Below, piece after piece: positions 60,606 through 64,000 of a stretch of DNA of 64,000 nucleotides. The translations under genes and the position numbers were made by a program. This stretch comes from Blautia sp. GTDB taxonomy: Bacteria; Bacillota; Clostridia; Lachnospirales; Lachnospiraceae. Under the pieces are notes generated by a model. It ran no database searches. It was not told the DNA's origin and saw only the letters and a list, made by a program, of their open reading frames with translations. The DNA lies in assembly GCA_017515325.1 (NCBI GenBank), contig JAFWGA010000018.1, forward strand, positions 62,001 through 126,000, read 5' to 3'. How positions within the stretch are numbered: the stretch's first letter is position 1; each line of letters begins with the position of its first letter.

Positions 60606-61841
60606 TTGAAGATCAATGAAAAACAGTTGGAACTTGTCAATCGCCAGATCACCCGCCTGCGGAATTCAAGCCATTTTTATGGTCAGTGGCTGAAAGACGG
60701 TGGGATCGAGCACCTGGATTCGGAAGAGGATTTTTGCAGACTTCCCTTTTCAGAGAAAAAAGACCTGCGGGAAGCCTATCCCTTAGGGCTGATGGCCTGT
60801 GAGGAGGAGAAAATTGTCCGAATCCATTCTTCCTCGGGAACCACAGGGCTGCCGGTGATCATTCCTTATACGGCTAAGGACGTTGACGATTGGGGGGAAA
60901 TGTTCAGGCGCTGTTATGAATTTGCGGGATGTACTTCCAGGGACAGGATACAGATTACCCCGGGCTATGGCCTTTGGACCGCTGGAATCGGCTTCCAGAA
61001 CGGGTGTGAAAAGCTGGGAGCTATGGCCATTCCTATGGGACCCGGAAATACCGAAAAGCAGCTGCAGATGATGCAGGATCTGAAGAGCACCGTTCTGTGT
61101 TCGACCTCTTCCTATGCCCTTTTGCTGGCTGAGGAAATCGAAAAGCGCAAGATCAGGGATAAAATCCATCTGAAGAAAGGTGTCATCGGCTCAGAGCGCT
61201 GGGGAGAGAAGATGAGAACCCGCATTTCGGAAGAGCTGGGAATAGAACTGTATGATATTTATGGGTTAACGGAGATCTATGGGCCGGGAATCGGAATCAA
61301 CTGTAAATACAATACAGGCATGCATTACTGGGATGATTATCTTTACCTGGAAATCATCGATCCCGTAACGGGAGAAAATCTGCCCGACGGAGAGTGGGGG
61401 GAAATCGTCATCACCACGCTGGTAAAAGAAGGCGCTCCTCTCATCCGCTTCCGCACCCATGACCTTTCCAGGATCATCCCCGGCGAGTGTCCTTGCGGCA
61501 GTAAATTCCCAAGGATCGATGTCATTTCCGGCCGAAGCGATGATATGATCAAGATCAAAGGGGTAAACTTCTTCCCGAAGCAGCTGGAAGAAATTCTCGC
61601 CATGTTCCCGGAGCTTTCCAGTGAATACCAGATCCGGATTTCCCATCTGGACGGAAGAGATACCATCCGCATCTATATCGAGGCAAGCGGAAGATACGAC
61701 TTCAAACAGCTGCAGGGGAGGGTGGCCGAAACGGTCCGGAGCAGGATCGGGTTCACGCCGCTGGTATATGTGGTTGAGCTTGGATTCCTTCCCAGGAGCG
61801 AAAAGAAGACAAAACGTGTCATTGATGAGAGATACGCGTAA
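60606..61841 (+). CDS. paaK: Phenylacetate-CoA ligase family protein
   Basis: The enzyme links aryl acetates and CoA with ATP, or in reverse can recover energy from an aryl-acetyl-CoA. The 411-residue adenylate-forming protein shows SSSGTTGLP (75-83), YDIYGLTEIYGPG, FRTHDLSRI and the C-terminal GRSDDMIKIKGVNFFP. TTG at 60606 is the start, since GGGAGGAGGGA lies about eight bases upstream and no ATG fits. It is in line with iorAB, so the likely substrate is the product of that enzyme (phenylacetyl- or indoleacetyl-CoA). A strong terminator follows. Confidence 0.93.
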   Translation: MKINEKQLELVNRQITRLRNSSHFYGQWLKDGGIEHLDSEEDFCRLPFSEKKDLREAYPLGLMACEEEKIVRIHSSSGTTGLPVIIPYTAKDVDDWGEMFRRCYEFAGCTSRDRIQITPGYGLWTAGIGFQNGCEKLGAMAIPMGPGNTEKQLQMMQDLKSTVLCSTSSYALLLAEEIEKRKIRDKIHLKKGVIGSERWGEKMRTRISEELGIELYDIYGLTEIYGPGIGINCKYNTGMHYWDDYLYLEIIDPVTGENLPDGEWGEIVITTLVKEGAPLIRFRTHDLSRIIPGECPCGSKFPRIDVISGRSDDMIKIKGVNFFPKQLEEILAMFPELSSEYQIRISHLDGRDTIRIYIEASGRYDFKQLQGRVAETVRSRIGFTPLVYVVELGFLPRSEKKTKRVIDERYA

Positions 61842-61850
61842 CGCAAGAGG

Positions 61851-61881
61851 AAACCCTGCTGGAAAACCAGTGGGGTTTTTT
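61851..61881 (+). terminator. Terminator of the iorAB-paaK operon
   Basis: AACCC-GCTGG pairs with CCAG-GGGGTT around AAAA, and TTTTTT follows. Confidence 0.88.
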
Positions 61882-61909
61882 CTGCAGGGATCGCCCTTGT
61901 GTTCCCATA

Positions 61910-61938
61910 TTGCATTTTGGGCTTTAACCGATTATAAT
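61910..61938 (+). promoter_or_regulatory. Sigma-A-type promoter of the DUF3048 gene
   Basis: The -35 TTGCAT (61910-61915) and consensus -10 TATAAT (61933-61938) are separated by 17 bases. Confidence 0.82.
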
Positions 61939-61988
61939 GAACGGGAGTTTATGCTCCACAATATATTTTTCAGAAAGGAACTAAAGCT

Positions 61989-62999
61989 ATGAAAAAAAGA
62001 AGATGGTTGCTCTTGGGGGCTGCCATACTGGCAGCTGGCATCGTGAGCAGTTCAGTCTACGCAGATGGATACAAAAGCGAGCTGACCAATCTGGAGATCG
62101 ACGCTTCCCTCAGGGATCAGCGCCCGATTGCTGTCATGGTAGACAATGAATCCATAGCTCTGCCTCATTTCGGACTGGCGGAGGGAGATGTCGTCTATGA
62201 ACTGATGAATTCTACAGCAAACAACAGGATCTCCCGGCTGATGGTTATTCTTAAGGACTGGGGAGCCATCAACCAGATGGGCTGCATCCGCAGTGTCCGT
62301 ACCTCCAATATTCCCCTGGCTGCAGAATGGAACGCTATCCTTTGTCACGATGGAGGCCCCTTCTATGTCGATGCTTATTTTGCCCAGCCTTATGCTGCCC
62401 AGCATTTCTCCGGCGGATTTTCCAGAGTCAACAATGGAAAGGCGGTAGAATTTACCGAGTTTATTCTCAGGGGAGATCTGGATGCAAAATTCAACCAGAC
62501 CGGATTTACACGGAACTACAATGATTTTGCTCCGTCCGATCCCACCCACTTTGAATTCTCCGATGAAGAGATCGATCTGTCTGCCCGTTTCGGCGCTACG
62601 GCAATCCCGGCCAATGAGATTGCCCTGCCCTTCTGGCATAACAGCTCCATGCTGCGCTATGATGCAGCCAGCGGAACCTATGATTATTATGATTACGGCT
62701 CCCTGCACACTGACGCCGAGGACGGAGAGGTTCTTTCCTTCAAGAACGTCCTGCTTCAGGATTGCGTCTTTGAGGAACTGGATCAGAATGGGTATATGAA
62801 CTATCAGGTAGTGGATTCCGGCCGTTCCGGTTATTACATTACCAACGGCAAGGCGATTCCCGTGACCTGGACCAAGTCGTCTGAGACAGATATCACCAGA
62901 TTTTATGATCTGATGGGAAATGAGATTTCCATCAATACCGGCAAGACCTATATTGGCCTTATTCCCTATGATACCTGGGGAAATGTCACGATCCAGTAA
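61989..62999 (+). CDS. DUF3048 domain-containing secreted protein (YerB-like)
   Basis: This 336-residue protein has a signal peptide ending near SVYADG, without the lipobox Cys seen in B. subtilis YerB. The DUF3048 pattern is clear in RPIAVMVDNESIALPHFGLA, GDVVYELMN, CIRSVRTSN, ILCHDGGP and the C-terminal GKTYIGLIP. The biochemical role of the family is unknown. AGAAAGGA lies upstream of the ATG. It has its own consensus promoter, and the next secreted protein begins 40 bases after the stop. Confidence 0.88.
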   Translation: MKKRRWLLLGAAILAAGIVSSSVYADGYKSELTNLEIDASLRDQRPIAVMVDNESIALPHFGLAEGDVVYELMNSTANNRISRLMVILKDWGAINQMGCIRSVRTSNIPLAAEWNAILCHDGGPFYVDAYFAQPYAAQHFSGGFSRVNNGKAVEFTEFILRGDLDAKFNQTGFTRNYNDFAPSDPTHFEFSDEEIDLSARFGATAIPANEIALPFWHNSSMLRYDAASGTYDYYDYGSLHTDAEDGEVLSFKNVLLQDCVFEELDQNGYMNYQVVDSGRSGYYITNGKAIPVTWTKSSETDITRFYDLMGNEISINTGKTYIGLIPYDTWGNVTIQ

Positions 63000-63039
63000 A
63001 TTCTTTTGTCTGTTTACCATAATTTATGGAGGATTGAAA

Positions 63040-64000
63040 ATGAAGAACCAGCATCGTTTAATTGCTTTGGCAATGTCTGCTGTTTTGGCCGTGGGATTGA
63101 TGACCGGCACCGTATTTGCCGCCGCTGAAGAAAGCACCGCGACAGAGGAAGCTGTTGTGGAGGAAGAAGCAGCCGTTGAGGAAGAAGCTGAAGAGAGCGA
63201 GGAAGCAGCTGCGGAAGAGGCTGAATCAGAGAAAGAAGAGGAGAGCGAGGAAGCAGCTGCGGAAGAGGCTGAATCAGAGAAAAAAGAGGAGACCGAGGAA
63301 GCGGCTGCGGAAGAAGCCGGATCTGAGAAAGAGGATGAAGCAGCAGAAGAAAGTGCTATAGAAGATGCCGAAGCGCTTGAAGAGGTCATGCTGGAAGACG
63401 AGGTCGCTCTGGCGGAGGAGGCCGTTCAGGCAGAGGAAGCAGCCGAGGAAGAAGCGGACAAGCCCAAAACCTTTGTCTATGAGGATGATGAGATCCGCCT
63501 TGGGCAGTATGACGGCCTTACCTACACAGCGGTTCATCTCACTGCTGAGGACGCGGATGTGGATGAAGAGATCCAGAATAACATGATGGACTTTGCGACA
63601 CATGAAGAATTTCTGACCGGAACAGCAAAGGACGGAGATACTGTTAATATCGATTTTGCCGGAACCATTGACGGAGAAGCCTTTGAGGGTGGCACGGCCG
63701 AGGGTCAGGAGGTCACTCTGGGCAGCGGCAGTTTCCTGGCAGAATTTGAAGCAGGGATTGTAGGCATGGAGGTCGGCGAGACAAAGGATATCGAGGTGGT
63801 CTTCCCGGATGATTATTATGAAGATCTGGCTGGAAAGAAGGCTGTTTTTGCCATCACCCTGAACAGCATCTACGGAGAAGAGTCCGTTCCTGAACTGACA
63901 GATGAGTTTGTATCTGAGAATTTTGACTGTGATACTGTAGAGGAATATCGGGAATCTGTCCGTGCCGAGCTGCAGGCTTCCTTAGATGATATTTATACTC
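63040..64000 (+). CDS. Secreted FKBP/trigger-factor-like prolyl isomerase, 3'-truncated
   Basis: The frame is open to the window end. ATG at 63040 follows TGGAGG. A signal peptide (MKNQHRLIALAMSAVLAVGL, ending near VFAAAE) precedes a Glu/Ala-rich acidic region (about 30-140) with three 16-residue repeats. An FKBP-type isomerase domain follows, seen in DGDTVNIDFAGTIDGEAFEGG and GSGSFLAEFEAGIVGMEVGE. A trigger-factor C-terminal-like segment (LTDEFVSENFDCDTVEEYRE) begins before the cut. It should act as a folding catalyst outside the membrane, like PrsA-type foldases. The final length is unknown. Confidence 0.88.
   Translation, partial: MKNQHRLIALAMSAVLAVGLMTGTVFAAAEESTATEEAVVEEEAAVEEEAEESEEAAAEEAESEKEEESEEAAAEEAESEKKEETEEAAAEEAGSEKEDEAAEESAIEDAEALEEVMLEDEVALAEEAVQAEEAAEEEADKPKTFVYEDDEIRLGQYDGLTYTAVHLTAEDADVDEEIQNNMMDFATHEEFLTGTAKDGDTVNIDFAGTIDGEAFEGGTAEGQEVTLGSGSFLAEFEAGIVGMEVGETKDIEVVFPDDYYEDLAGKKAVFAITLNSIYGEESVPELTDEFVSENFDCDTVEEYRESVRAELQASLDDIYT
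63190..63333 (+). repeat. Three 48-bp in-frame acidic repeats
   Basis: Units 63190-63237, 63238-63285 and 63286-63333 each encode 16 residues of the type EESEEAAAEEAESEKE. The first two units are nearly identical at DNA level, so copy-number change by slippage is plausible. Confidence 0.9.

Overview
The window is a 64 kb piece of a chromosome from a low-to-mid GC Gram-positive anaerobe, most likely a member of the Lachnospiraceae (Clostridia). This placement is inferred from several things: the rpmE / DUF1385 / prmC / prfA block; a Rho with a long low-complexity insertion; a 425-residue phosphofructokinase of the PPi-type clade; meso-diaminopimelate dehydrogenase; indolepyruvate:ferredoxin oxidoreductase; secreted proteins with Thr-Pro linkers; a secreted acidic-repeat FKBP/trigger-factor-like protein; and strong AGGAGG-type ribosome binding sites with frequent GTG and TTG starts. 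No rRNA, tRNA, prophage, insertion sequence or CRISPR array was seen. The content is mostly core genome with several accessory extracellular proteins.

Layout. 1-10.9 kb (+): rho (5' end cut), rpmE with its own promoter, DUF1385 protein, prmC, prfA, a sugar nucleotidyltransferase, a TPR lipoprotein, hflX behind a terminator-like hairpin, and a secreted protein of about sixteen 32-residue repeats. 10.9-15.2 kb (-): a 1434-residue Cna-B-type surface protein. 15.6-23.6 kb (+): a small membrane protein, (- strand) a zinc-ribbon protein, uppP, glpK, a lipoprotein, and a three-gene metal-chelate/cobalamin-type ABC importer. 23.6-25.4 kb (-): an ABC-F ATPase. 25.5-42.7 kb (+): rpe, a secreted peptidoglycan-binding protein, metG-tatD, a CapA-like protein, trmB, a PPi-type phosphofructokinase, a PHP phosphoesterase, ddh, a GH13 enzyme, and a FadR-type regulator followed by a GntP permease and an IlvD/Edd dehydratase. 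42.7-57.7 kb (-): a secreted Thr/Pro-rich protein, carB-HAD phosphatase, the cluster comEA - response regulator - histidine kinase - GerMN protein - comEC, and a PfkB kinase - class II aldolase pair. 58.0-64 kb (+): iorA-iorB-paaK, a DUF3048 protein, and the start of a secreted FKBP/trigger-factor-like protein that runs off the window.

How it works together. The + strand blocks cover translation termination (prmC modifies the release factor encoded by prfA), ribosome rescue (hflX), cell-wall precursors (uppP, ddh) and sugar or glycerol use. The regulator/permease/dehydratase set looks like a sugar-acid module, with an imperfect 25-bp dyad overlapping the permease promoter. The iorAB-paaK set looks like aromatic 2-oxo-acid fermentation. 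The two DNA-uptake proteins ComEA and ComEC bracket a two-component system with a GerMN-domain protein, an order that recalls actinobacterial mtrA-mtrB-lpqB.

The intergenic DNA is unusually structured. I see four small dispersed repeat families (called R1 to R4 here), two long perfect hairpins without U-tracts, a multi-hairpin leader at 26371-26462, a cluster of DnaA-box-like sequences at 30762-30858, and a 12-codon upstream ORF embedded in the hairpin that precedes hflX. These are the parts most worth a second look.
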